Source: Galerina marginata (lineage: Eukaryota; Basidiomycota; Agaricomycetes; Agaricales; Galerinaceae). Taken from it: DNA of 64,000 nt. A model generated the notes under the pieces. The model was not told the origin of the DNA, ran no database searches, and was given only the letters and a program-made list of their open reading frames with translations. Numbering within the stretch: the first letter of the stretch is position 1; each line of letters starts with the position of its first letter. Below, in pieces: positions 32,701-41,572 of the stretch. The DNA lies in assembly GCA_023014335.1 (NCBI GenBank), contig JAECYW010000014.1, forward strand, positions 186,001 through 250,000, given 5' to 3'. Both the position numbers and the translations under genes were made by a program.

Positions 32701-34944
32701 GGGGTATTGCCTCAAATTTTCACGAGAAATGGTCAGATCTTCATAGTCAATATGATTTAATTTTAACCATTGCAGCGCATGTGCAATTTTATTTCTTCTA
32801 ACCAGTAGAGGTGTTCGTGCAAAGTCTTCTGGTGTTGGTGCAGAACTTCCCATAAAAACGAAAGCAAGAACATCATCAAGTTCGTCTTTTGGAGGTGGCA
32901 GTGTATGATAGACCTTTGCTGTCGGGCTAGAAAGCATCACTACATTCGCAATCATTTTTGCTCTTCCTGAAGCGACTCTCACTAGACAGCGGTTATGTCT
33001 TACTTTGGCGATGAGCATTTGCTCAGCAAATGTCAAGTCTTTTAATTGATCCGGAATCTTTCCCAACCACAATCCATTTGCTAATGAGCATACGGGGACC
33101 TTACCTGTCTGCAGAGAAGCGTCACATTCTTGGCAAATACTATTGCAGTTTTTTTCTAATATTGGTCCGTCTATTGCCTCGATGGGATCCTCAGCAGATA
33201 ACCTTTCTTTTCGGGTTCGATTTGACTGTAAAATGGACAAATCATAGGTGACATTATTAAGAGGTATTTGAGATTTTATTGGCGTTAAAATTCCACAGAC
33301 GGCACATCCACTTTCTTCGATATTTTCTGGGGATAAATCAGTAGCGCAAGCAGTAATTACCTCATGTATTTTCCTAATAGAAACTGGCTTTGGCGGAAAG
33401 CCATGCGGAGTACTGTCTGAATTACTATCCGATGACTTTGTGACGGGTGTCCAGAATGAATGAAAGGTAGGACAGTTCACGCATATATGTCGGGTTACTT
33501 GTTTTTTTAGGTAACCTGGGCCCCGAGATTTAGAAATATAAATTCCGTGACTTTCAGCGACTACTTTTAAATCATTGCTACTCAAATAAGCGGCTAGTAG
33601 ATACATTGGAAGGTTAACCTGCAAGTACTGATCTATTTGCATATGGGTCTCAATCTCAGCATACGAAACAAAATTTAAATAATCCCAGTCATTCAGGTGA
33701 CATGAGCTCGTATCAATAATATATTTCGAGATATCGCCATATGTCATACGTCGTGGAACATCCTTCCTGGACACATTTTTGGCTTCTTTCTTAGTTTTCT
33801 TTGAATGTTCAGATCGCAATGGATCTTCTGGGACGACATTTGCAAAAATTTGGAAGTACTGATTACACATTTCACAAGCGTGATCAGCATTGAGCTTGCT
33901 GATTATTTCTGTTCGAGATAATCGAGCTTGCATGTCATACCCATGATGCCGGACCATGTCTCTTAATTCATCGAGCATCATGTATGATGCTACGACCTGC
34001 AAGGGCATTTGTACAGAAATCCACGACTTGTTTTCTCGCAATAATTTATTCTTACGATTCTGTCGACAGCTCAGTATGAATTTATATTCCTCGAAGTCTA
34101 GAGCTCCGCAGGTGGTGTACTTGGCAAGTTCATCTCTCTTGATAGTTTGATTTAGCTTTCCTCCTCCAAATAATTGATCAATGTGAGTGTCATTTTCACC
34201 CGTCGCCTCTTCTTTTCCTTGAAATCGAGAGTATATATAGTTCCAAAGGGAGTGCCAAAAAATATTCAACTTGGTCTTATGGATCTGTAGAAAATATTCG
34301 ACTAGGATATCATTGAAAACTGGCGTAGACCCCGTATTTTTCTTCATTAAATTAATATCTAGTTGGCATATAGCTATATCCTTATAAGTTTTGAGCGGCA
34401 GAACATGATACCAAGTACATGTATCTGTCAGCCGTTTCCACCCATCTGGTTTCCAAGTTATAATTTTGTTGACATTCATATGGAATTCATTTTTGCGTAA
34501 ATGGTTTCTCAGTATAAGCAATAAGCTCATTGAAATTGAGCGTTTGCGTCTCACTCCGCATGGAAAATTGTGTATATTTAACCAGTAACGATCTTTGCAA
34601 TCGTCTACGCCATTGAGAAGAATATACATGGATTTTTTGACCGATAAAGCTGTGGTTTCAGCCATGACAATTTTCAAATTCCAATCAGCGGTAACGCCGC
34701 GAGTCGAAACACCGTATAACTCATCGGCATTGCAAAGGAGAAAAAAATTCAATACGGTGTCCGTCGTAAGGACACAGTCAAGTGGTAATATAGACAACGC
34801 TTCAGGGCCTAAGACAGAGTAAGTGTCAATATTTAGCTGGATTTTTGAATGCGCTACAAGCCTCACCAGTGGTCTGTTGCCGAATATTCTCATTCGCCAC
34901 ATTATCTCGCGAAAGAATAAGTAATATAAAGGCAAGGGCAGCAT
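26782..34944 (-). CDS. Helitron 2 Rep-PIF1 helicase, intact, with USP-like C-terminus
   Basis: A single uninterrupted frame of 2720 codons on the minus strand. In order: an N-terminal region with two SAP-like repeats and Cys pairs (C-E-M-C, C-V-N-C); DUF6570 (G-C-A-V-C-G; L-A-N-G-L-W-L-G); the HUH motif GRLTLHLHLLLWI near residue 1080; the tyrosine motif A-Y-V-T-D-Y-V-T-K; an acidic linker; and PIF1 helicase with Walker A GGIAGTGKSR near residue 1850, I-I-D-E-I-S-M-L-S, G-D-F-A-Q-L-P-P-V-V-G, L-K-Q-N-M-R-Q and D-Y-A-S-Q-G-K-T. The C-terminal domain has N-W-S-C-A-Y-D-S-I, Cys pairs (C-K-S-C, C-A-N-C) and Y-H-F-T-S-R..W-F-H-D-G-M. It nicks and unwinds DNA for rolling-circle transposition. All key residues seen are present, so the copy may be autonomous. 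The 5' flank is cut by the LTR element 17 bp upstream of the ATG. Confidence 0.92.
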   Translation of the reverse strand: MLPLPLYYLFFREIMWRMRIFGNRPLVRLVAHSKIQLNIDTYSVLGPEALSILPLDCVLTTDTVLNFFLLCNADELYGVSTRGVTADWNLKIVMAETTALSVKKSMYILLNGVDDCKDRYWLNIHNFPCGVRRKRSISMSLLLILRNHLRKNEFHMNVNKIITWKPDGWKRLTDTCTWYHVLPLKTYKDIAICQLDINLMKKNTGSTPVFNDILVEYFLQIHKTKLNIFWHSLWNYIYSRFQGKEEATGENDTHIDQLFGGGKLNQTIKRDELAKYTTCGALDFEEYKFILSCRQNRKNKLLRENKSWISVQMPLQVVASYMMLDELRDMVRHHGYDMQARLSRTEIISKLNADHACEMCNQYFQIFANVVPEDPLRSEHSKKTKKEAKNVSRKDVPRRMTYGDISKYIIDTSSCHLNDWDYLNFVSYAEIETHMQIDQYLQVNLPMYLLAAYLSSNDLKVVAESHGIYISKSRGPGYLKKQVTRHICVNCPTFHSFWTPVTKSSDSNSDSTPHGFPPKPVSIRKIHEVITACATDLSPENIEESGCAVCGILTPIKSQIPLNNVTYDLSILQSNRTRKERLSAEDPIEAIDGPILEKNCNSICQECDASLQTGKVPVCSLANGLWLGKIPDQLKDLTFAEQMLIAKVRHNRCLVRVASGRAKMIANVVMLSSPTAKVYHTLPPPKDELDDVLAFVFMGSSAPTPEDFARTPLLVRRNKIAHALQWLKLNHIDYEDLTISRENLRQYPEWGIPVAVDYRHTDGNSNKIPSAMSVNDNELEEGTESGPCPFTVNSLTGEEYSNMSPMAMKARALRHLQTEGKVLGIGHNPMPESMYNNPQAYPKMFPWLFPFGMGGFGQSQFKNHLSEAAHKRHLLMYYDKRFQMDINFPIVAFNHEQIKTSVTGSFLMARRKNFSNVAKRLADLNPHALVNISAKLMSGESFKPDNDDEKACFELLKDLDHVGGQVEGSLSSKKYRRNELWSLMSFKGAPLWFITFSPADVKHPLCLYYAGNKVEFSPDITLNAQQRNTLIAQNPVAAARFFHFMVQMFLKHVLGAGMSKDGLYGKTDAYYGMVEQQGRLTLHLHLLLWIANSISPQEMRNKLLNGNTEFKKALIDYLEAAHTGDFLTGSMEEITKDVFGKENTMSADGVHNRINPTLLLPLMPPKICESDDCSGCSRCPQTKDWIRNYEKEVDNLLLRSNVHRCRVSSQRNSEIDGDYNIEKSANGAVKGCLTKDGLCAARFPREVFETTIVDDIDGHIDMKKTESMINTFTRPLTYLMRSNTDVTSLLSGTAIKAVIAYVTDYVTKQSLKTHQLFSTAYNVLMKKQEEPENETKPLNKARRTLLAIVNSLTTKMEIGSPMACMYLLKNPDHYTSHKFKPFYWRSFVNSVLQESSNASANLNHKSSKFQSPINLDEGSEDEEDDDDERIVVGQEDNNYYVKTSVDDYKYRPPQFPNTNLYRWTQGYRKNKRSNHAISTFKFLAQKYMNLSSASIKKCDVPRDILRLSDESQRELLETFLISSFQPEHPLFFSHSVTFDERAIETMVPNFLGGSLPRRNPQDAEFYCATMLTFFKPWRNGADLKIANSMWQTTFKSHQFSPQEYRLMDNFNLRFECLDTRDDHSAKRKNKSALAFMSGLHHSQHVQEAVEDDIEDYSGFKSDRYAFDAMTPGTKFKKSQLQRLEIDQILQAAGYFKPYARNSSQSIEPKNCEQNKPITQNCRPENQEAPDNLMFFTPEVHHSPATWKSIIKNTREKFLNSMRRQTTARKNELNGLPVEYANKKQEDIRLLDNDFFTAHYRAKSSQAQGIINHSLATEGLNKEQRRAFCLIANHASSWAPEQLKMYLGGIAGTGKSRVVHAVRRFFENRGESGRYMTMAPTGSAAVQLNGSTYHYALGINDSSRTSWNFDEENVLRDARDRLRGVEYIIIDEISMLSAWELFRISERLCRITNNHDQIFGGLNVVLLGDFAQLPPVVGKSLYDGSVGFLSPRPSLKDQEAMLGRAIWHQFTMVVILKQNMRQLEDTIEDRKFRKLLNNLRYRSCTQDDIDFLLTRRMGAGELGPSADSSDFRNAAIITSLNVHKDRINEIGVIRWANENGRKLQEFYSVDYLNETGIKKKSQIIPLHKFNPALQDGLWTLPPSASQAQVPAKLTLCVGLPVMIRNNDATELCITKGQEAIIRGWDAMQLTADKLTLKTLFLELINPPRPIQIEGLPLNVVPMPVSTTSMQVKMPADNIFRTIKRCQVNVLPCFSMTDYASQGKTREWNTVCLLFSKSHQAIYTALSRGSTAKGTAIIKGVDIKKLQGGISGYLRQEFRELEILDRITELRYHGRLPNGVMTQLRNPTLRNFTKCKLEMDHIEEGLHPSLKKTKWDVLRPPSNDETWDYTLNQTAITKQVKYNFKTLNDNKKRKKDDLYTEDNIPNGPIMKKVQISKNITEQSRNVNVAPPVQTLVGPAWDSANWSCAYDSIYFIIFNAWNEDRLRRSLDCQLSVFMRMLVCSFFNTPFELESNRNNVRSILHHMHPNDFKSGRDGTDILLLTKMLLGKQERCPFSVHCKSCDTRRSFQHFKLSEFIEMQTPVDGVPCSINAQLQCRDAHKWPCANCFKRGKISYMSHDLFLDQTPEVLMIPIMSANLIVDTQLNIESKRLTYELKGLIYIGNYHFTSRYVDKNGDIWFHDGMKGREAIWQGTNIHDLTCQWNYFEKNGLDHCCMAIYYKCT

Positions 34945-34956
34945 AAATGTAGCAGA

Positions 34957-34961
34957 GGATA
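34957..34961. repeat. left target-site duplication GGATA of the LTR element
   Basis: GGATA directly before the LTR (TGTAAC..); the same five bases follow the other LTR at 42031-42035. Confidence 0.9.
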
Positions 34962-35419
34962 TGTAACGAACCTCTCGTAAGGTACGTCACTACGTGGGGA
35001 GTTTACGCCTAAGACGATCTGGCGGGCTTTGGTGTTTAGACCTAGGAGTAATCCTACGTCCGAGAGCGAAGAGTAAGCTGAGATCGAGCACACAGACAAG
35101 TCTTGATCAAACTAGATCTCTAAGATCTATGTCTTGGAAAGGCTAAGTTCTGTATTCAAACCTTACACCTGATGCGTGTGCCTCTGCTCCCAGGTAGTAC
35201 TAGGTTGGCAGGGGCTAGCAAGCAACTTAGGCTTATTGGATATGAATGTAAGAAGATAAGATTCAGTAATGTGACAAGTAACACTATATCTACTCTGAGA
35301 GTCACATAAGGTGACTCTCAAGTAATAAAGGATACTTTACAGTCCATATATGAAGAAGATAGAAAGGAAATTCAGTAGACAGCAGGAGGGACCGCTAGGG
35401 ACTGGAAGCATGTGTTACA
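34962..35419 (-). repeat. 3' LTR (458 bp)
   Basis: Begins TGTAACGAACC and ends CATGTGTTACA on the plus strand. The terminal inverted hexamer is TGTAAC/GTTACA. Base-by-base reading against 41573-42030 showed no difference. Confidence 0.95.
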
Positions 35420-35436
35420 GAGCCCCCCCACTTTCT
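35420..35436 (-). other. polypurine tract
   Basis: Minus strand reads AGAAAGTGGGGGGGCTC immediately before the 3' LTR: the expected plus-strand primer site. Confidence 0.8.
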
Positions 35437-36198
35437 ATCTGCTGAATGGAACAAAGAAATCCAGAATAAAGAGGTGTTGGGGTTGGAAGGTGGGCAAAAT
35501 ATAGAGGATGAAATCAATGTAGGAGTGGGTTTTCAAAATAAGAAAAAGAAGGAGTAAGAAAAGAAAATAGACTTGTGCTAAGAGCCCATAATTAAAGACA
35601 AGAATTGAACTCCAATGAAGTGGCAAGGTCAGAAAAAGAAGTGAAGTAAAGCCCTTGAAGTCTTAAGAAAAAAAAAATTGGTAGTCATATATAAAGGTGG
35701 CCAGACCCATAGACAACAAAGGTGATCTGACAGCAGGCTTTGGTCAGCCTACTATACCTGTAGCCCTCCCAAAAAATTAATCCTCAATAGCCCCCCCAAC
35801 CTCAAGAGATGTATGTCAGAAGCTTGAGGTTGCTGGAACTGGGATAGAACCATTGGCAATTCATTGGAGGGGAAGAGGTAGTCCAGAAAGGATAGAATGG
35901 TTGGCAAGAAAGACAATAAGAAGAGATAGTCAAAATGGAGGAAGCATATTGCATGGATGAAGCCTAAGTGCATAGGAGTGAAAAGCCAAAATTATCGAAA
36001 TCCCAATTTGCGAAGCGATCACAGCTCGGATGGCGACGTTCCGGATATCCACAGAAAGCTGTGAATCGAAGCTTTCAAACAAGCCCAAAATCATTGCATG
36101 AAACCGAGGTATTGGTGTTTGATGGCAGAACTCGTAAAAATATGCGAAATTCACCAAAAGACCAAGTTCTAGAGTGAATTCTGGATAAAGTCCTACAT
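35437..36198. other. 3' non-coding part of the LTR element
   Basis: No convincing ORF. A second C7 run (G7 on the minus strand) occurs near 35791-35797, resembling an extra polypurine tract. Confidence 0.5.
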
Positions 36199-39100
36199 TC
36201 AAGCTATCAGCGGAAAGCTATGAATCAGTGCTTTCCTGTACACCAAAAATAATCGCCAAATTCGACCCCGATTGTCCGCGATAAGCCGTGCAACATGGTA
36301 GGCAAAAGCAATGACAGCGGCAGGAGTAGGCGGCGTAAGTTGACGGATGGGGGCTTGTTGGAAAGAGGGCGTTAACAGCTTTCTGTAGGTATTCTGAACG
36401 TTGAAATCGACCGCGGTGTTGAGGAAATATCCCCTAAGTTTCCCAAAATGCAAGATTAACAAAATCAACAACGGCACAGCGAGTAAGAAACGCCACGTCA
36501 TGCGCAAGGCATCATTAGAAAGGTCTCGTTGAAGACCACCCAAAGAGCCTGTGACGAGACTGGCGAACCGCCTAGGCGCGGAGAAGCGAGACGATGTTCC
36601 TGAAAGATGTGGTCCGATTTCCGAAAGAACAAGTGGCCAGATAAGAATGTTTGAGGGGCCAAAAGAGTCGTCCGAATGAGGGTTTTCCAATGCAAAAAGA
36701 ATCGTGGTGGTGTGCTTCCTGGCTGCAAAGTTATAACCAGTTTTCTCTTTCGATTTCTGTCTAACGAAGGCAGCGTTGACAGTCTTCGACGATTCACGTG
36801 GTGAGTCCCGCTTGCTGAGGTTGCCGTGGTTGAATCCCTTAATAACGATGCTCAGCGGTACACTCGGCTGGATGGATAGGTTTTGGAAACGCAGGTGAAC
36901 AACGAAAGCGGGAACCAGAGGTGCAAATGAGGTGGTAGGCTTTAGTAAGTTCAAATGATGATCGGAAGGACTGCGGGAACACAGTTGGATCCACAGCGCG
37001 AGAGTGGACGCGCTCGGTGATGCCGTACATTGAGTTACAGTAGCTAAAGACGATGACCATCTCACTGTTTGATTCCAACAAACAAGGGTGACCCGGGAAG
37101 CAAAGCTCGGCACTTCCAATAGTACATCACTAACGTCGGATCCATAGGTCGTGATGCGGTTGAATGATCGCGAGAGTGAGAGAGAGCTGTAGAGGCTGGA
37201 CGGACTGCGGAATCGTGGTTCGACAGGTCGGGTGCGATGGAAGGTTGTTGTTCCTGGCATCAGAGGCCTCCGCAGGCGGTTATCCGCAACAGCGGGTGAC
37301 CTAGCCGTACTCAACATTCCTGTTACCAGGAAGAGAGCGGCGGCGATCGAGGGTGTGAAGTCTTGAACACTCCGATCCTGACGAGATCCGCTGCCAGTAC
37401 TGGCTATGATGGAGGTTGATAGTCCTGGAGAATCGCAAACGAGGAGATGGCCTTGAAGTTGAGTTAGATACGTGCGTACCGTTTTAGATTCATTTTCCTC
37501 ATCTATCATTACCCCAGCCTTTTTCGTATAGCCGTCCTTCACTGCCAGCTTTCCGCGAACTGAGGCTGCTGGGGTTGCGCACGCCGTCGTCGAAGGCGAT
37601 GGACGATACGTGGCAACGTTCTCATCCGAGTCCGTGTCACCACATGTCCCCCGAGCTTCCGCTGCGAGATCGTCGAATCTCCCGAGTACGTCGAGTTGAT
37701 GTGGATGGTGACCTCGAGAGTCCGTTGATGACTGTCCGATTGATACCTTCCGAACCTCAGGAGCTCGATCTTCGAGACGAAGTCCCAACAATTGAAGGAT
37801 TGTGCTCGGAAGGTGAGAAGGGACCAGCACAGCCGATTTGATTGTTGATGAGAGTGCAGAGGAGGGAACGAAAGGTGACGACGGGTCACGGAGATACCGC
37901 TCGTTGATGGGAAAGATGCGAGGAAGAGGTCCTGGTGTCAGAGGCCTCCGCAGGCGGTTATCCGCATCAGCGGGTGACCTAGCCATACTCAACCGTCCTG
38001 TTACCAGGAAGAGAGCAATGGCGATCGAGGGCATGGAGTCTTGAATGCCCCGATCCTGACAGAAGCCGTTGCTGGTTGTAACGAACGTGATTTGGCCTGT
38101 AGAAAACCAAGCGAGGATGTTGATCTGAGGTTGGGGTGAATCCGAACGTACCATTTTAGATCCATTCTCTTCATCCGAGTCCATACAGCTACGAGCCCCC
38201 CCAGTGTCCCTCACATTTGTTGTGTCGCTAACTGCAGTTCCGAGGGCGTCGTTGAGCTCAGCGACTGCTAACAGAGGAGCCACCACAGGGAAATCTGTAT
38301 ATAAACCCCATTCCTCGTCAGTGGTACCCGGCTGATGATGGAGAAGCTCGGATGAGCTGCAAACCCATGGTTGAATTGATGAGCTCAGAGTAAGCGTGGT
38401 TGGTGACTCCTTCTGCTGAGTTCGAGCTGCGGTAATAGAAAGCAATGAAGCCTTCGCATTTCGTTTCCAACAAACGAGGATGGTGTGAGTGTCGGGAGTT
38501 GGTGAGCGTCGTGGATGTGTAACTCGATTGTCCAAATTTGCACTAATTTCAGCAAGCATCCGCGTTGGCGTTAACTTAACCAATAACGAGATGGCACAGT
38601 TGGTGTGACGACGAAGGCAAGACGGGCTGCGGAAACAAGGCTGGATGGACGTGTATAGAGCGAGAGTGGACCGTGTTGCGGAAGCTAAAGACCCCTTCAC
38701 TTCCATATGCGGAACTGAAGACCTATCCACGCTCGTTGAATACCTGGCTTCCTTCCCAGGGCCTGACTCTAGTTCTCCTTCCACCAACATGCTCTTACTT
38801 TCCCCCTGAGCATACCCTGTGTTGCAATCTTCAGTAATCGCTGCGTCGTCTGGCTTGGAAGTTGAGAGCCGTCTAGTCTCGGTGTACGGAGTTGAAGACT
38901 TAACTCTACTCTGCAACTTCGTGTACAGAGCCCGAGACATGGTAAGCAAAGGCGACGGGTCGTTCGCTCCAAGTGCTGCGTGGAGGACAGGCGGCATTTC
39001 ATACAGTGAATCCTGCTTGTCAAATTCGGATCCGTTGGTGTCTTTGAACTCGATGAGACAGAGCGGCGCGGTTGAGATTGCAGAGTTCGAAGTTGCGATG

Positions 39101-41496
39101 CTACGAGGCCAGCCTAAATGCAGCCGAGTCGATGGGATTGACGATAGCGGTGAGGTAGCTGTGAGGGTCGAAGTAGCTGCTGTCAAAGTTGGTCGCACTT
39201 CCAATGATGCCGGAATGTGATCAGGTAAGGTTTGAAAGCTTGTAAACAGTCGGGAGTCGAGGTGGCTGCGAAACCGAGGTTTGAGGGGTTGACTGAAAGG
39301 GAGTCCTGCCGCGGAAGCTGAAGGCGGCTTCACTTCCATTTGCAGAACGGAAAGCGGAGAAACTTCTACACGACGATCCCAACTAGTGGGTGCCGCCTCG
39401 CGGTCCTGCCGTTGTAATGCTTCTGTCGGTGAGCCTTGCTCGTCGAGGTTGGCTATGGTGAGTAACAGCGTATTTGACCCAACGAATGACGAGGTTGCTT
39501 TCCTGAGAAGTGACAGCGGACGATGCTGAGGTGCTGCGGAGACCTTGTGCTCATCCATGCACCTACTTTCCCCCCCAACGTCCGCTGTTTCGGGAGGTTG
39601 TTTGTCGATGTTGGATCCGTTGACAGCGTCGGGCTTGATGAGTGGTGTGTCGGATAGCGAGGTTGTAAGGCTGGAGAGCTTGGGCGGGCGTGAATGGGGG
39701 CTTAGCAACCTTCGGGGGGTAGATTGACTGTCCGAAGGCGGCACGCCAGTTGCTGCAAGAGGATTACCGAGCGATGGAGGAAGTTGATTAAAGGTTGACA
39801 AACGTACGAAGGTGTCCCGATTTTCTACATCCAACTTTCCGTCGCTTTTAGCCGCATTCTGCTCCTGATCCCCTGGTTTTTGCATTTGATGGTCTTCTTT
39901 GCTCCTGCACTCTGTTGAAAATGATTGAGGGCCTCGAGAGTTTGCGATCGGCGTCGAAGAAGGCGGGCGACCATTAGATGGATATGGCGGCGTCTTGAGG
40001 ATATGATTGTGATCAGAGGCCAACAAAGGATGAGTGCGTAGGGAGAAAGAAAACCCAGGCAGTGGCGTAGGAGATGGAGGAGGAGGCGCTGTAATTGAAG
40101 CATCATGCAGCTCAGCAGTCATTGGCTCGGTTGGCAGAATGGATGTGACTGCTTGGGTCTGGTCGTCCCGAGTTGAAGTCGCCCTTGTTCTGTTACAAGT
40201 CGTATGTGTGGCTTGTATGGGATCAGAGGCGTCAGGCGATCCTTGCACGGCGATGGCGGAAGTTGACTCTGAAGGATAAGGTGAAGAGAACGTCGATCGG
40301 GGGATTGCCGTGTTGAAAACAGTGTCCGCGCCAGGCATAAGGAAAGGTAGAAGGTTAGAGCAAAGTGTTCGGCGCGAGAACTCGGGTTGGTACTGCTTCC
40401 CTTCCCCCCTAGCTTCTGAGTTTCCCGTTGTATTCGAGCTTTGGCGATGTTCATAGTTGGTGATTATCGAAGGCGATTTTTGAGGTACAGCTGCTAACAC
40501 TGAAGGTTCACGGTGTTTGGTTAAAGAAGACAACATCATTGAGGGAGCCTGAAGAGAGCTTGAAGGCAGTGTCAGAGGTCTCCGCAGGCGGTTATCCGCA
40601 ACAACGGTTGACCTAGCCGTGCTCTGCGCGCCTGTTACCAAGGCGGGACCAGCGGCGATCGAAGGTGCAATGTCTTGTACCTCTCGATCCTGACTACTAC
40701 CTTGGTTGTTCTGATCTGTAAGTGGCAAACAGCAGACTGAACGCGGTTTGGAAATGGTAGGTTGAGTGCGTACTTGACGTCGATTTCCAAGAATTAAGTC
40801 CACTTCCCTCCTAACTTCCGCCTTTCCAGTTGATTCGGAGTCGTGACAATGTTTGATGTCAATTGCGGCTGACATTGATTGTACTACTTGAGGCGAGGCT
40901 GAGATGGCTGAAGATGCAGCAGGCGAAGGAGTTGACGAGGTGAGAGTCTTGATTGCCTCATTTCGAGAGAAGGAAGGCGATGGCAGAGAGGAGACACCAG
41001 CACGATACAGCGTTAAGGGGGATGATGATCGTTTAAGTCCCGATGACTGATCGCGGTCGGAAAAGGCTGGGCGACCGTGCGAAATTGCCGGAGTCACGGA
41101 ACGTGGGCTAATGTCTTCGATCAACTGCTCGACTGCATGTCGGAATCGATCCAAAAATGTGTCCCAGGCAAAGCGGAGCTGCCTGACTGATTGAGCACAT
41201 TGTAGTACTCGGAAAAACATGTCGTGATGACCAATAATCCAAAATGGTTTCCTGCTGAAAATTTGAGCAACCAGCTGATTGAGTTGCTGAATTTTGAGGA
41301 TGATGAATTGAATTTGATCCATGAATTCTGGGTGGATTGAAAGAAGACCATCCTTGATGGGTACAACATCAGTGTCCATCTTGAGTGAATGAGCCCCAAG
41401 GTGATGTGCTGCTTGTGCTAAAGTAAACGGACAATCCTGGATGATCAAAGAAATGTGTTCAAAGAAAAACTTAGCTATATCATCAAGAGAACCCAT
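36199..41496 (-). CDS. 1765-residue ORF of the LTR element, function unknown
   Basis: Uninterrupted from ATG 41496, 57 bp inside the primer site, to 36199. Residues 1-130 are helical and hydrophobic (A-H-H-L-G-A-H-S-L; Q-L-N-Q-L-V-A-Q-I-F) and could form a compact, perhaps Gag-like, domain. The next 1400 or so residues are Ser/Pro/Thr-rich and probably disordered. They contain three imperfect internal repeats with the core D-N-R-L-R-R-P-L (codons near 40600, 37960 and 37280). The last 150 residues contain a likely membrane segment FLLAVPLLILLILHF. No zinc knuckle, protease D-[ST]-G, RT [YF]-x-D-D or integrase DDE pattern was seen. Length without stops is remarkable for a non-autonomous element. 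Captured host gene or Gag-derived protein are alternatives. Confidence 0.7.
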   Translation of the reverse strand: MGSLDDIAKFFFEHISLIIQDCPFTLAQAAHHLGAHSLKMDTDVVPIKDGLLSIHPEFMDQIQFIILKIQQLNQLVAQIFSRKPFWIIGHHDMFFRVLQCAQSVRQLRFAWDTFLDRFRHAVEQLIEDISPRSVTPAISHGRPAFSDRDQSSGLKRSSSPLTLYRAGVSSLPSPSFSRNEAIKTLTSSTPSPAASSAISASPQVVQSMSAAIDIKHCHDSESTGKAEVRREVDLILGNRRQVRTQPTISKPRSVCCLPLTDQNNQGSSQDREVQDIAPSIAAGPALVTGAQSTARSTVVADNRLRRPLTLPSSSLQAPSMMLSSLTKHREPSVLAAVPQKSPSIITNYEHRQSSNTTGNSEARGEGKQYQPEFSRRTLCSNLLPFLMPGADTVFNTAIPRSTFSSPYPSESTSAIAVQGSPDASDPIQATHTTCNRTRATSTRDDQTQAVTSILPTEPMTAELHDASITAPPPPSPTPLPGFSFSLRTHPLLASDHNHILKTPPYPSNGRPPSSTPIANSRGPQSFSTECRSKEDHQMQKPGDQEQNAAKSDGKLDVENRDTFVRLSTFNQLPPSLGNPLAATGVPPSDSQSTPRRLLSPHSRPPKLSSLTTSLSDTPLIKPDAVNGSNIDKQPPETADVGGESRCMDEHKVSAAPQHRPLSLLRKATSSFVGSNTLLLTIANLDEQGSPTEALQRQDREAAPTSWDRRVEVSPLSVLQMEVKPPSASAAGLPFSQPLKPRFRSHLDSRLFTSFQTLPDHIPASLEVRPTLTAATSTLTATSPLSSIPSTRLHLGWPRSIATSNSAISTAPLCLIEFKDTNGSEFDKQDSLYEMPPVLHAALGANDPSPLLTMSRALYTKLQSRVKSSTPYTETRRLSTSKPDDAAITEDCNTGYAQGESKSMLVEGELESGPGKEARYSTSVDRSSVPHMEVKGSLASATRSTLALYTSIQPCFRSPSCLRRHTNCAISLLVKLTPTRMLAEISANLDNRVTHPRRSPTPDTHTILVCWKRNAKASLLSITAARTQQKESPTTLTLSSSIQPWVCSSSELLHHQPGTTDEEWGLYTDFPVVAPLLAVAELNDALGTAVSDTTNVRDTGGARSCMDSDEENGSKMVRSDSPQPQINILAWFSTGQITFVTTSNGFCQDRGIQDSMPSIAIALFLVTGRLSMARSPADADNRLRRPLTPGPLPRIFPINERYLRDPSSPFVPSSALSSTIKSAVLVPSHLPSTILQLLGLRLEDRAPEVRKVSIGQSSTDSRGHHPHQLDVLGRFDDLAAEARGTCGDTDSDENVATYRPSPSTTACATPAASVRGKLAVKDGYTKKAGVMIDEENESKTVRTYLTQLQGHLLVCDSPGLSTSIIASTGSGSRQDRSVQDFTPSIAAALFLVTGMLSTARSPAVADNRLRRPLMPGTTTFHRTRPVEPRFRSPSSLYSSLSLSRSFNRITTYGSDVSDVLLEVPSFASRVTLVCWNQTVRWSSSLATVTQCTASPSASTLALWIQLCSRSPSDHHLNLLKPTTSFAPLVPAFVVHLRFQNLSIQPSVPLSIVIKGFNHGNLSKRDSPRESSKTVNAAFVRQKSKEKTGYNFAARKHTTTILFALENPHSDDSFGPSNILIWPLVLSEIGPHLSGTSSRFSAPRRFASLVTGSLGGLQRDLSNDALRMTWRFLLAVPLLILLILHFGKLRGYFLNTAVDFNVQNTYRKLLTPSFQQAPIRQLTPPTPAAVIAFAYHVARLIADNRGRIWRLFLVYRKALIHSFPLIA

Positions 41497-41552
41497 GATG
41501 AATTTAGAGGTGAATCTTGAAGATCAGAGCTGATGCCGGCCAGGTAGAGGCG

Positions 41553-41571
41553 GATCCCACAGTGTCCACCA
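41553..41571 (-). other. primer binding site
   Basis: Minus strand TGGTGGACACTGTGGGATC, one base inside the 5' LTR. It complements a tRNA 3' end: CCA, discriminator A, a 7-nt acceptor strand, and a T-arm end CCCAC. The tRNA species is not determined. Confidence 0.7.
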
Positions 41572-41572
41572 A

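Noticed and set aside
36199..41496. Gag-Pol polyprotein
   Set aside because: No zinc knuckle, protease, RT, RNase H or integrase signature could be seen in any part of the ORF.
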